Of a stretch of DNA of 64,000 nucleotides, positions 51,694 to 62,691 are shown in pieces. The position numbers were made by a program, and so were the translations under genes. Position 1 is the stretch's first letter; every line of letters begins with the position of its first letter. Below the pieces are notes generated by a model that saw nothing but the letters and a program-made list of their open reading frames with translations, searched no databases and was not told the origin of the DNA. The stretch is from Ascarosepion bandense (taxonomy: Eukaryota > Mollusca > Cephalopoda > Sepiida > Sepiidae), in NCBI GenBank assembly GCA_037127315.1, contig JBBBDQ010000399.1:1129001-1193000 (forward strand), given 5' to 3'.

Positions 51694-52920
51694 AACACAC
51701 AGTTAGGAAGAAAAAGGTCAGTCACCAAGCTAGTCATTAAGTCAGCATGTAACCGATACTTTGTCCGGCCAAGTCATTCTTCCACACCAAAGTTCATGAC
51801 CTAGCTACAGATGGCCGTGAAAGGAAAAACCCGACAAACTTTCTTTCATCAACGCGACACGCTGTCGCCACCCGAGATGAACTTAATGTAAGTAAGAACG
51901 ACTTATTTACGGACTCCGTTAATATAAACTTACACACACCTTTAAACAAATTTAACTTCTTGCCAAACTTTATTTTCCAAAAGGCAATTTTTCACATCTT
52001 GTATTTTATTTGTTTCCACATGCTAATTTTATTTTATACATACTAAATTGTTTGTTGTTTAATGTTCGTTGTGACTTATTCCATTTCTTTTGCGCGATTG
52101 TAAAACATTGTGTTGTATTTGTGGGGGAACTAATCTCGAGAGCAATACCCGTAAAATACGGAAGCACATCAACCAAGCACTTACCAAACCCCCTACAAAA
52201 CAAACAGATATCCAACCTACAAAATATAACTGACTCTACTAAAAATAAACGTGACTGTCGAAAAAAAAGGAACTGCCCACTAAATGGTTAATGCATGACA
52301 GAAAGTATAATTTACAGAGCAAGCGTCTTTTTTGAAGGCAATGATAAATTCTGTTTTGGAGCCACTGAGAAACACTGGTAATTCCGTTACTACCGTCATC
52401 AAATGATATCTCACAATATTATATTCAGTAAGAGCACTGCCCTCTAAAATATTTCTGTCAATTAAAAAACAACATAAACCCACTCATTATCTGGGATATC
52501 ATCGCGATAACTAAATCAGAAAACGAAAAAAGAAAGTAGATGTAATTTTTGTTTTTTTGGAAAAACTAGTTCTAAAACATTTAAATAACCCTTATTTACT
52601 AAACAAAAGAAGTAAATTAATGATTACATGCAAACATAGAAATAAATATCTGCTCAAATTCGTTGACCCAGATTAATATAGATTTTTCTATATAGATATT
52701 TTAATAATTATTTTTCCTAAGCTAAAAAAAAGTAATGTCCATTGATACATATGCACAAAGCGTATATTCTCTGCCCTAAAGATATTCTCCATATTAAATC
52801 AACTTTTGTGGTTTTGCTTTTTAATTTCAAGTTTAAGTTTTAGCTTAAGCTAAATTGAATTAAATCATAAACTTTAAAAAATTAAAATATAATATTTCAT
52901 TATCAAAATATATCTACCCT
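51694..52920. other. Unassigned sequence downstream of promoter-like cluster
   Basis: A 93-codon ORF (52010-52291) has a hydrophobic N-terminus and polar tail but no known domain. A stretch rich in CAGTCACC / GTCATTAAGTCAGC lies at 51720. No gene called. Confidence 0.3.
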
Positions 52921-52925
52921 AACAT

Positions 52926-52968
52926 CGCACCTGATGACTGCATAGTGCATGAAACTCCGAGTCGTTCC
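52926..52968 (+). ncRNA. Hammerhead-like motif, class 3
   Basis: CTGATGA (52931-52937). Stem II TGCA/TGCA with loop TAG (52939-52949). GAA (52951-52953). Stem III ACT/AGT with loop CCG (52954-52962). H17 is C after GT, the classic GTC triplet. Stem I CGCAC with GTTCC gives three of four pairs. Weak points are a C-U mismatch at the base of stem II (10.1-11.1) and the short stems. A related degenerate copy follows 182 bases downstream. Confidence 0.5.
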
Positions 52969-53107
52969 TTTCTAATATGTAGTTCTAATTAAATTAAATT
53001 ATGTCATTAAAAAACTTTCAAAATATCATCCCACTATAATAATATATATCTACCATGAACAATGCATGAACAAAAAAATAAAATCCCATAACGGTCAGTT
53101 CATAATA

Positions 53108-53150
53108 TGGACCTGATGATTTCTGAGTGCATGAAACTTCGAGCCGTGCC
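53108..53150 (+). ncRNA. Hammerhead-like motif, class 3, degenerate copy
   Basis: CTGATGA (53113-53119), then GAGTGCATGAAACTTCGAG matches 52943-52961. Stem II is lost and the triplet is GCC in place of GTC, so inactive. Confidence 0.4.
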
Positions 53151-53161
53151 ATAGACGTAGG

Positions 53162-53165
<4 letters not shown>

Positions 53166-53221
<56 letters not shown>
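53166..53221. repeat. (TA)n microsatellite
   Basis: Pure TA run following the class 3 motifs. Confidence 0.95.
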
Positions 53222-53224
<3 letters not shown>

Positions 53225-53252
53225 TACTGACTGACTTTTGTATAGATGCTCT

Positions 53253-53779
53253 ATAGTGGAACCTGGTGTATGCGACCACTGTCGTCAGTGATCACCTGCT
53301 AATAACGACCGTTTTCCTATGCACGGACGATTTGCTAATGTTAATTGACCCCCCCCCCCCCAGTAAGCGACCTCTTCCAAAACGCGACCAACCAATTAGC
53401 ATTAAAGAATAAAAATCACTGGTCAAGCGACCACTTTAACAAAAATTCATTTTGGCAGTACAGTCCTAACTTCTAAATTAGGAAAATTTAAGTTGGTAAT
53501 CTATTTCCTTTTCCTTTAATCTAAGCCAGAAACACTTTCTCGTTGTATTGTTATTGTAGTGAAGTGTCAAATTTTTATTATTTGTTGAAATGGCAGAGTT
53601 CAAACGGCGGCTGTCTTGTATTAAAATGTACTTATTACATTTGACAAGTTCAAGAGATTGGTCGGTTTCTGTACCAACTTGGATAAATTCGGGCGTAGGA
53701 GAAAAAATCACATCTATGTGAAATTTAATTTTCAATGTTTATCTCTTTCATTAGTTTTATTTTTTCTCGACAATCGTTT

Positions 53780-53832
<53 letters not shown>

Positions 53833-54364
53833 GATCGTTGTCATTTTTTTCTTGCATGTTTGTTTATTTTTTCCGTATATTATCGCAGATTCTCTTCTAC
53901 CATCACTCACTTCTAAGAAAAAATTGAAAACGTATACATCGCGAACTTTTCCAACGTACATATTTTATAAGAAATAAGTGCCAACTTCAATTAGAATCGA
54001 AGTTGTCACATGATAAAAAAAAAAACAAAACAAAAAAAAACACCACACTGACTGCAATATCTGATTTTTTAGCCTGCACCAGTGGAAATAAATAATTTTT
54101 ATTTCTTTTGTTAACCGTTGTAAATACGTTTTTAATGTTAAAAAAATAATTACGCTGAATAAATTTTTTCAGAGTGAGATCATCTTATGTTCTCATTTAT
54201 TTATTACCAGATTACATGGTAAAATAGTAAAATATGTACAGTCTGGAGAGTGAAATATACGATCGTGGGGAGGATAGGTCACGAGTCTTCAGTGAGCAAC
54301 CACCTGTCGTATGCGACCGGTTTGGATGGCAGTAGGCGTGGTCGCATACAACAGGTTCCACTGT
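53253..54364. mobile_element. pogo/Tc1-mariner-like element with TIRs, non-autonomous
   Basis: The left end (T)AGTGGAACCTGGTGTATGCG, ACCAC and the right end, reverse complemented, CAGTGGAACCTGTTGTATGC, GACCAC, are matching termini bounded by TA. A second ACC(C/A)GTC..GTGATCACCTG-like block lies inside both ends. The 1.1-kb interior has no full transposase; a short frame MAEFKRRLSC at 53590 might be a transposase start but soon breaks. A poly-C run (53349-53360) and a (TC)n array are internal. Confidence 0.5.
53783..53831. repeat. (TC)n microsatellite
   Basis: About 24 TC units inside the pogo-like element. Confidence 0.95.
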
Positions 54365-54401
54365 ATATGATTTTTTATAAAGATTTAGACTGATGATGAA
54401 G

Positions 54402-54403
54402 TA

Positions 54404-54450
<47 letters not shown>
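54402..54450. repeat. (GATA)n microsatellite
   Basis: About 12 units. Confidence 0.95.
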
Positions 54451-54502
54451 TATGATGAACTCGCTCGTCATTTTTGACGTATGTGCGTTGTGGCACAGGG
54501 AT

Positions 54503-54805
54503 ATGCGTTGTGGTGCAGTAGATATCGACTCAGAATGTCAAATTGGGGAGTCGAGTTCAACTTCCAGTTGAATTCTTCGTTTTCACTTACACCCAAAAAT
54601 TTTGGGAAAGGTATTAATCCGTCTCTTCCCTTCAATTATGAGTTAAAAAATAAGACAGATCGGGTTTTATAGCCTTGGCTGGTAACTAGTCCACAGCAGA
54701 AAGCAATGGTAACCTACTGCGAGATAATCTTCTACCCAGTCAGCCATGTCTCGAAAGAGACATGATCGGCCAAAGCGTGTATCACGTATGGCACTTAACT
54801 GACTC
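54503..54805 (+). repeat. SINE-B copy 11
   Basis: Full-length, preceded by a partial repeat of its own first bases (GTGCGTTGTGGCACAGGGAT), suggesting a target rich in SINE-like sequence or a head duplication. Confidence 0.75.
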
Positions 54806-55069
54806 TCATATGTGACACTTCATTCCCTCCTGTGACCTGCATACGAGTTTGTATATTGTGCAACAGCGAGAATATCTGGACATCGCCATAGGAATATTTG
54901 CTGACCTTTTTCGTCGATGTTTTTCGTCTCTTAGCCTGTCAATAGGACTATTTTCAAAATTTCTGATACCACTCTAGCTCAAATATCTCCAGCTCTTTCT
55001 ATCCAGGCCAACTCGCTCAGAGTTAGTATGAGACACGTTGACAGCTGGAAGTTTACAGCCTTTTTGTTT

Positions 55070-55450
55070 TTTTAATCGTTTTACCCCAAGCAAGGCGGTG
55101 CCGCCACTGGTGCACAGGGGGCTACATAAGAGAAGAGTGAAAGTTTAAGCAGGAGGAGAGCGAAGACAAAGACAAACCAGTTACAAGGAGTGTGGGAGAA
55201 AGGGTAAGAAAAGGAATGTTATTGTGCAGACAGATGCTAGGGTAGAATGAGAAAGGAAAAGAACAATATACACGAGGTGATGGGCAAAAGACGAGAGAAG
55301 GACTTGAGTCAAGTAGAAAAGAGATGGGAATTGTCTTTGCATTTAAATTCTTGGAGATTGTAGACGTCAGGGAAGCAAGTATATGGAAGGGAGTTCCACA
55401 GGCGGAAAGTGCGAGAAAGTTATCTGACAGAGCAGAGGTGGCTTAGCTTG
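55070..55450 (-). pseudogene. CR1-like LINE 3' end, short
   Basis: Inverted 3' terminus (TTTTTTAATCGTTTTACCCC), the 3' UTR, and the last part of the ORF (complement encodes RTFRLWNSLPYTCFPDVYNL). It is truncated at 55450. Confidence 0.65.
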
Positions 55451-55522
55451 TCTTTGTACCAGAGAAACCACTTTTCATAAAAGTTACCATAGAGTAATGT
55501 TAAATACATGAGAAATGGTGTG

Positions 55523-55526
55523 TGTG

Positions 55527-55585
<59 letters not shown>
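55523..55585. repeat. (TG)n-(TA)n microsatellite
   Basis: TG units then TA run. Confidence 0.95.
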
Positions 55586-55642
55586 CTCTGCGGCTCTGTG
55601 TGTATGCACGTATGTCTCTTTATTCATTTCCATATGAATCAG

Positions 55643-55945
55643 TCAGTCAAGTTCCATACGTGATACACGCTTGGGCGATCATGTCTAGAAAGAAACATGA
55701 CTGACTGGGCAGAAGATTATCCGGTAGTAGGTTGCCATTACTTTCTGCGGTAGGCTGGTTGCCAGCCAAGGATATAGAACCCAATCTGTCCTGTTATTTA
55801 ACCCATAACTAGAGGGAAGAGACGGATTAATACCTTTCCCAAGGGTATTAGCGCTCAGTGAATGCAAGGAATTTAACTGGGATTCGAAATCGGTTCGCCG
55901 ATTTGTCGTTCTAAGCTGATATCCACTGCATCACAACGCACATCT
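55643..55945 (-). repeat. SINE-B copy 12
   Basis: Full-length inverted copy; head complement CCACTGCATCACAACGCACA. Confidence 0.75.
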
Positions 55946-56660
55946 ATATGAATGCTTGTTTCTAAAATCCATTCCAATAAATTTCAAACTCTTGGACCAA
56001 GCACTAGAAATAGAAATCATGCCGTTAAGGCTTCTTCTATATGTGCGGTTGGAAAATTATATTGACCCTCATCAAAGTTAAAATCAGGAACAGCACGTGG
56101 CTGTCAATGGGACACTCCTTCCTATAGACGTAATATCCTGACCAAATGAATCGCTACACTCCCCAACATGGAACTGGCAATTCCAATGGAAAGAAGAAAC
56201 GAGAAATTTCATGTTCTGGTCCCATGGTGTCCCTGTTCTGAGAGTTTGCATTGCGGTTTCATGGCTTACTCAGGGCTTCTTTCACTCGAAATTTTCTGCA
56301 TACGGAGTTCCAAATGTCAATTAAAGGTGATGCGCTTACTGATCATATCAATACTTTGACACGCCTGTGGATCGTAATATCGATAAGATACAAGCCACAG
56401 AAATGAGTTGCTTAGAATAACAGCTAGGGATCTTCAATAATGATCTTCGCACCATCAAAGACGTGACGAACCAAATCGGGAAAGCTATCAGCCAATAGGC
56501 CCACTCCTAGATAGAAAAGATGTAGAATAAAACCGTAAAGGCATGTCTTACAAGACGCAGTGCTTGTCAATGGATGCCGGCGCAAGCAAGAATGTGTGGA
56601 AAGCAAAGAAAAAGAGGAAAATTGCAATATCTCAAAATGGACAGGCATGATTTTAAGGGA
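55946..56660. other. Unassigned, probably 5' part of decayed LINE
   Basis: No intact frame. 56424-56843 is open on the minus strand (139 codons), but it is the antisense of the LINE fragment that follows. Confidence 0.35.
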
Positions 56661-56667
56661 TACTAAC

Positions 56668-57000
56668 CTAGAGATGGTTGCCAAAAATCCATCTTCCACA
56701 GTTATAAATCTAGCATTCGTCCGTGTATTGAAAACTGTTATAATTTCTGGTCTGGTGCTCCTACTATGCATCACGAGATTCTTAATAGAATCCAGAGTAG
56801 TGTCTGCAATACAATCAATCCTAACCAGGCTTCTCGTCTCCAATCATTTTCTCACCAACTTGACGTGGCTTTACTCTGTCTGTTCAACAAATATTTTCAG
56901 GTAAACTTCTTCGAATGAGCCATTTTTACCTGGTGTGCCGACTGCGTGAATTTAAGCGTGTTATTAAATTGGCAACTAGATCTCACCTTTAAAGTAACTA
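56668..57000 (+). pseudogene. LINE RT C-terminal fragment, copy 1 of a duplicated segment
   Basis: Decodes to SSIRPCIENCYNFWSGAPTM, SVCNTINPNQASRLQSFSHQ, LDVALLCLFNKYF, the post-RT motif set of a CR1-like subfamily that differs strongly from the common one. The same segment recurs at 57341-57600. Confidence 0.55.
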
Positions 57001-57024
57001 GCTAGATGTGCATTATAGTGCAGG

Positions 57025-57338
57025 GTGTGCGTTGTGGTGCAGTGGATATCGACTCGCAACGAGAGATCAGGGTGCCAAGTTCGAATTCCAGTTGAATTCT
57101 TTGCATTCACTTACGCACGAATACCCTTGGAAAAGGTATTAATCTGTCTCTTACCTCGAGTTATGAGTTAAATTATAGGACAGATTGGATTCTTTAGCCT
57201 TGGCTGGTAACCAGTCTACCACAGAAAGCAATGGCAACCTACTGCGGGATAATCTTCTGCCCAGTCAGTCATGTCTCTTTCGAAACCTGATCGCCCAAAA
57301 CGTGTATCACGTATGGCAGTTACCTGACTGAGTGACTG
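57025..57338 (+). repeat. SINE-B copy 13
   Basis: Full length and close to consensus: GTGCGTTGTGGTGCAGTGG, GTTCGAATTCC, TCTACCACAGAAAGCAATGG, ACTGAGTGACTGA. Confidence 0.8.
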
Positions 57339-57340
57339 AA

Positions 57341-57616
57341 TCTAGAGATGGTTGCCAAAAATCTATCTTCCACATTTATAAATCTAGCATTTGTCCAAGT
57401 GTTGAATACTGTTGTTATATCCGGTCCTACTGTGCATCTCGAGATTTTTGTTAAAATCCAGAGAACTCTCTGCAATACAATCGATCCTAACCAGGCATCT
57501 CGTCTCCAATCATATTCTCACCGACTTGACATGGCTTTTGTCTGTCTGTTCAACAAATATTTTAATGGGAACTACTCGGACTGAGTTATTTTTCCCAAAT
57601 TTAAACGTGATAATTT
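57341..57616 (+). pseudogene. LINE RT C-terminal fragment, copy 2
   Basis: Second copy of 56668-57000 starting at the same base (CTAGAGATGGTTGCC). The LINE continues after the next SINE at 57870-58030 with a decayed end of ORF. Confidence 0.55.
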
Positions 57617-57855
57617 CTTGTATTCACTTACGTGGAAATACCCTTTGGAAAGGTATTAATCCGTCTCTTCCCCCCAGTTATGGGTTAATAACAGGATAGA
57701 CTGGGTTCTATAACCTTGGCTGGCAACCAGTCTACCGCAGAAAGTAATGTCCACTTACTGCCAGATAATCTTCTTTCCTGTCAGTCATGCCTCTTTAGAG
57801 ACATGATCGCCCAAGCGTGTATCGCATATGACACTTAACTGCCTGAGGGACTAAA
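57617..57855 (+). repeat. SINE-B copy 14, 5'-truncated, inside the LINE fragment
   Basis: From TTGTATTCACTTACGTGG to CACTTAACTGCCTGAGGGAC. The tRNA-like head is absent, as expected from 5' truncation on insertion. Confidence 0.7.
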
Positions 57856-58030
57856 TTGGCAACTAGCACTCTCCGTTGCACTAACTAGTTAGAGGCACCC
57901 ATTATTTCTACTCTAACATTATATTTACTCGCAGTTCTTACCTATGGAAGCCCCGTCCAATTTCTTACTTCACTGATAACCTACAGTCTTCCAAAATTGT
58001 AATGTAACGTCAATCACCATCTTCTGTCTT

Positions 58031-58705
58031 CTTGAATCTTGTTCCTCTGTCGGGTTTTCTTCATTCCCTTTCACTTTCTTTTTCTTGCTTCTCCCTGTGT
58101 TCAAGTGGCATTGTTATCTTGTTTGGTGGCTGGGAAGTGGAAAGGATTTAAAAATAAAGATTTTACCTGTAAGAACACGAGCCTCGAACACACCTTGCCA
58201 CTCTAATGATTCTAATAAAGATCATAATCTTTTTCAGTTTTACAGTGTATTAACAAATGTACTCGCAAAAAATAAGTATAAAAAAACGGTATATCAAATT
58301 CTGTTGGCATCGTTCTTACAGAAAATTCTTTCTGCAATTCTAAACGCCATTTTTACAATTTTAATATTTTTTTTTTTTGTGAATGTTTATTATTGTGACT
58401 GCATTTTATATTCTACAATATAGGCTCAATTTTATGTTTGTAATTTTTATCATTCTTTCTTTTTGTCGTATTTAAATATTATTTGGCTTTGTTAATAACC
58501 TTTGTGAATCTTTTTATTTTGTAGATATTATTCCTTCTGAATTTTCATTTTTTCTATATATCATTATTTTAAACTTTTAAAATTTTTTGTAATTACTAAT
58601 TATTTGTGACCGTAGTTATACTATATAGGCCCTTTTTGGCTTTTTTTACAATTTTTTTTCTTCTTTATTTTAGTTATTTTTAGTTGTGTATATATTGTGC
58701 GAGAG
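58031..58705. other. T-rich DNA without recognised gene
   Basis: The 112-codon ORF (58085-58423) has a hydrophobic end made of T-rich sequence. No domain. Confidence 0.35.
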
Positions 58706-58707
58706 AA

Positions 58708-58980
58708 GATGTGCGTTGTGGTGCATTGGATATCGGCTCGGAACGAGAAGTCGGGGAGCCGAGTTCGAATTCCAGCCGAATTCACTGCATTCACTTTCGC
58801 GCAAATACCCTTGGGTTAATTAACAGGACAGAGTGGATTCTATAGCCTTGGTCGGCAACCAGTCTACCGCAGAAAGCAATGGCAAACTACTACGGGATAA
58901 TCTTCTGTCCAGTCAGTCATGTCTCGAAAGATACATGATTGCCCAAGTGTGTATCACGTATGGCACTTAATTGACTGATA
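58708..58980 (+). repeat. SINE-B copy 15
   Basis: Full ends, with an internal deletion between ACCCTTGGG and TTAATTAACAGGACAGA. Confidence 0.75.
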
Positions 58981-59008
58981 TATTGTGCGCATATATGAAC
59001 TCTTATAC

Positions 59009-59010
<2 letters not shown>

Positions 59011-59043
<33 letters not shown>

Positions 59044-59062
59044 TTTGTGTAAGTGTGTGTGC
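59011..59062. repeat. (TG)n microsatellite
   Basis: TG run with short T interruption. Confidence 0.9.
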
Positions 59063-59310
59063 AGTTATATCTATTTTTGTTTGTTTGTTTCTTATATTTT
59101 TTTCCTCTAATATGCGAAATGGGTGCATGTATATTTATTTTTGTGACATTTCCGATATGACTGTTACCTAAATGTTTACCTGTATACACCTTTACACTTC
59201 ACCTCACATTATTTCCTCTTTTTGCCAAATAAATATTTTTAATATTCAGAGATCAATTAATTATTTCTGAAGAAGCAGTTTGTAATTTTTACAACCGCCG
59301 AATTAAATTA

Positions 59311-60198
59311 CACTACCGTCAATAATTATTAGGCGAAGCCAGATTTTTTAAGAAATAATGTATTGCATACTATTTGTAGCATTTATTGCCAAGTGAAAAT
59401 AAAATGGTTCTTTTGTTACTAATATTTTGCAAAATTTTACAAGGCAAAGAAGTAAAGATTAACTCATCCGAATCACCAAAAATTTTCTTCATTCTATCGT
59501 TGTTGAAACTGCAATATAGATAATTTTTTTTTTTTTAATCATTTCACCCCGAGCAAGGCAGAAACGCCACTGATGTGCAGGGGGTTACATAAATGTAGAA
59601 AGATTAATTAGAAAAGAGTGAGGAGTACAAGCTAGTTAGAAAGTAACAATAGAAAGCTGAGAAAGCAGGTGCAATGACAGATACATAGGCGGAGAGAAAG
59701 TGAAGATTATACAGGGGAAGGGCGAGAGCTAGAGTCCAGTGGTTAGTAGATGAGTATTAACTTTGCATTTAAATTTCTGGAGGTCGTAGCCGTCAGGAAA
59801 GCAAGAATACGGGAGTGAGTTCCACAGGCGGGAAGTGCGAGAGAGGAAGCTGCAGGAGTAGAATTGTCGTCTGCATTTGGCTAACCTGACTGTGAATGGG
59901 TGGGACCCAGTTGCCAGTCTGGTTGCACTGGTAAACACCTGTTGAGGAGGCATCAGTGACTTAAGCTCATCCGAGCAGAAGCCATGAAAGTATTTATAGA
60001 AGAGACAGAGGGAGGCCACATTTTGACGATCGGAAAGTGTAAATATTTATAAATTTAGTTGCTGCACATGTTATTGTGCAATATTAACAAAAAAAATTCA
60101 TTTACAATTATTCACTTGGCAATAAATACTAGAAAAGAGTATGAAATACATAATTTTTTTAAAACACTGCGGTGGTCTAACAATAATGGCCAGAAGAG
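59311..60198. mobile_element. Tc1-like TIR element interrupted by a LINE
   Basis: Left end CACTACCGTCAATAATTATT, then AATGTATTGCATAC and ATTTATTGCCAAGTGAA. The right end, reverse complemented, is CTCTTCTGGCCATTATTGTT, then TATGTATTTCATAC and ATTTATTGCCAAGTGAA. Termini are bounded by TA. The TIRs are about 90 bp and diverged at the tips. The CR1-like fragment 59526-60030 sits between them. Confidence 0.45.
59526..60030 (-). pseudogene. CR1-like LINE 3' end
   Basis: Minus-strand ORF of 96 aa: MASLCLFYKYFHGFCSDELK, PPQQVFTSATRLATGSHPFT, FPDGYDLQKFKCKVNTHLLT, ending TGL. Same subfamily as 30650-31372. The 3' terminus TTTTAATCATTTCACCCCGA is intact. Confidence 0.75.
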
Positions 60199-60207
60199 TA
60201 CGTGTTT

Positions 60208-60278
60208 AGTTTCTTCTTCTTCTTCTTCTTCTTCTTCTTCTTCTTCTTCTTCTTCTTCCTCTCTCTCTCCCACTTTAC

Positions 60279-60331
<53 letters not shown>
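60208..60331. repeat. (TTC)n then (GATA)n microsatellite
   Basis: About 17 TTC units, a CT-rich link, then about 13 GATA units. Confidence 0.95.
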
Positions 60332-60567
60332 TTCGTGTGATGTCCGATGGCTTTTAAAAAGGAACGGTCTTCTTGTTTTAATTATTTCTTGGCTATATTT
60401 TTAAACTTTGAAGTCTATTTAATGACCTTGTGTTTGTTTATATCTTTCATAAATATTGCCGTTTTCGTGAAGCCAAGAAATTGTTATAAAATGAAAACAA
60501 TTCTTGGTTAAAACTAATCGAACATCACCCGGAAATCCTCACATTCTTCATCTATCTATCTATGTAT

Positions 60568-60570
<3 letters not shown>

Positions 60571-60645
<75 letters not shown>
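60571..60645. repeat. (CA)n-(TA)n compound microsatellite
   Basis: CA run then TA run. Confidence 0.95.
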
Positions 60646-60699
60646 GAATTTTTATTTGTTTAACATTATTATCTTTAATTGTTAAACAAATAAAAATTC
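60645..60699. repeat. Perfect 20-bp inverted repeat
   Basis: GAATTTTTATTTGTTTAACA and its exact inverse surround a 14-base loop, right after the TA run. Confidence 0.85.
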
Positions 60700-60745
60700 A
60701 CATATATCGGCTAATGCCAGTTTCGTGAATTTACGCATAATTCCG

Positions 60746-60749
<4 letters not shown>

Positions 60750-60798
<49 letters not shown>
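60750..60798. repeat. (TA)n microsatellite
   Basis: Pure TA run. Confidence 0.95.
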
Positions 60799-60799
<1 letters not shown>

Positions 60800-61310
60800 C
60801 TCCTGGCAATAATTATGGAATTAGCACAAAATGTTCACTTTAATTTTTTTATTTATCAGTAAGTAAACTAATACCAGATAAGACAGAAAATATTTTTATC
60901 TAATATATGAACTTTCTGACTTCCTAAAATATACCTTAAAAATAGATTAGATTATTTAAATTAGTGCTTCCTTTTTCCAGGCTATGTAGAGGATATTATT
61001 ATTGGAAAATCAATTTCGAGGAAAAAAGCTATTAAATTATATTATAATTTGCTAAAGTTAATAGCAGCAGAAGCCTAGATATGCAAGTCGGTCTACAACT
61101 AAAAGAGAATTCTTGTTGTCTTCAACGAGTGTTTGAACATATCTAATTGATAGAAAAAATGGCACTATCAAAAGAACTGTTAGCTGAAGCAATGGCAAGA
61201 TTCATAAAAAAAAAACATTCAAGATGACAGTCTGCAGTCAATTGGGATAAAAGACGTCGTTCCACTGAGCTGTCTGTAAGATTTCGTGTAAATATGAAAG
61301 AAATGAAAAA
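60799..61310 (+). mobile_element. Tc1-like transposon 5' fragment
   Basis: CTCCTGGCAATAATTATGGA resembles the TIR at 59311 and follows TA. About 360 bases in, a frame starts MALSKELLAEAMARF, reminiscent of the N-terminal helix-turn-helix of Tc1 transposases, followed after a frameshift by WDKRRRSTELSVR. No DDE part and no right end (SINE-B follows). Confidence 0.35.
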
Positions 61311-61354
61311 AACATGCTGGTAGACACGACAGGCATGAAAACATTAGGATCGTC

Positions 61355-61665
61355 CTCTTTTTTTGCGGTACAGTGGATATCGACTCGGAACGATAAACCA
61401 GGCAGCCGAGTTCGAATTCCAGTTGAATCCATTGTATTCACTTACGCGCAAATACCCTTGGGAAAGGTATTAATCCGTCTCTTCCTTCGAGTTATGGGTT
61501 AAATAGCAGGACAGATTGGGTTCTATAGCCTTGGTCGGCAACCAGTCTACCGCAGAAAGCAATGGCAACCTACTGCAGGATAATCATCTGCCCAGTCAGT
61601 AATGTCTCTTGCGAGACATGATCACCCAAAGTGTGTATCACGTATGGCACTTAACAGACTGAATG
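61355..61665 (+). repeat. SINE-B copy 16
   Basis: Full-length, close to consensus; B box GTTCGAATTCC intact. Confidence 0.8.
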
Positions 61666-61784
61666 ATATAGTTGGAAACATTATTAAGGCTTCTAATGGG
61701 CATGAAGTGGGGGATCATTTTTATATTGTCCTGAAGCAATAAACTGACCCCCCCCCCCATTAATTACTACTTAATAATATAATA

Positions 61785-61975
61785 CATCTCTTCCCCCTGT
61801 AGCTGAGAGTCAAATAACAGGACAGACTGGGTTCTATAGCCTTGGTCGGCAACCAGTCTACCGCAGAAAGCAATGGCAACCTACTGCAGGATAATCTTCT
61901 GCCCAGTCAGTCATGTCTTTTTCGAGACATGACCGCCCAAGCGTGTATCACGTATGACACTTAACTGACTGACTG
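61785..61975 (+). repeat. SINE-B copy 17, 5'-truncated
   Basis: Starts at TCTTCCCCCTGTAGCTGAG; its 3' two thirds are almost identical to copy 16, 430 bases upstream, which suggests recent local duplication or a shared source. Confidence 0.75.
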
Positions 61976-61984
61976 TGTACCGTG

Positions 61985-62355
61985 TCTTTTTATGACGTAG
62001 ATGATCATGTCCTTTGTAGATCTTCATAAAACTTTCCTTCGTTATTTTTTCTAAACCCTGTTCCGTGATCCATTTACTCATTTTGTGCCCCAGAAATTTC
62101 GATTGTCTTCTCCTGATATTAATTATAAGCTAGTTTTTTTTGTTTCCATTTTCTCTAAATCTACCCTTTTTGTCTATGGTAATCTCAGCACCATTCTGCA
62201 GTTTCACACTTCTGTTACTTCAAATTTCATCATCAAATTTGCGGAGACTGTCCAGCCTTCACTGACATATAGGTAAAATGATATCGCGAAAGAGTTCGGT
62301 AACTTTTTATTTGTTTCTAACGAAGTATTTTTCTGCCACTTAATACCCTAAAAAC
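61985..62355 (-). pseudogene. RTE-like LINE 3' fragment, strongly decayed
   Basis: Complement shows the ATGACGTAGATGATCATG end block and the ECWTVSANLMMKFEVTEV and LRGIKWQKNTSLETN-like segments with many frameshifts. Confidence 0.5.
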
Positions 62356-62381
62356 CTCAAGAAATCTGAATGTATGGTCTA

Positions 62382-62685
62382 TCAGTCAGTTAAGTGCCAT
62401 ACGTGAAACACGCTTGGGCGATTATGTCTCGAGACATGACTGACTGGGCAGAAGATTATCCCGCAGTAGTTTGCCATTGCTTTCTGAGGTAGACTGTTTG
62501 ATAGCTAAGGCTATAGAACCCAATCTGTCCTGTTATTTAACCCATAACTGGAAGGAAGAGACGGATTAATACTTTTCCCAAGGGTATTTGCGCGTAAGTG
62601 AATGCAATGAATTTACCTGGAATTCGAACTCAGCTCCTCGATTTCTCGTTCCGAGCCGATATCCACTGCACCACAACGCACATAA
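62382..62685 (-). repeat. SINE-B copy 18
   Basis: Full-length inverted copy lying between two RTE-like fragments of opposite orientation. Confidence 0.8.
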
Positions 62686-62691
62686 GACCAA

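Noticed and set aside
53590..53720. pogo-type transposase start (MAEFKRRLSC)
   Set aside because: The resemblance stops after about ten residues and the frame then encodes nothing family-like.
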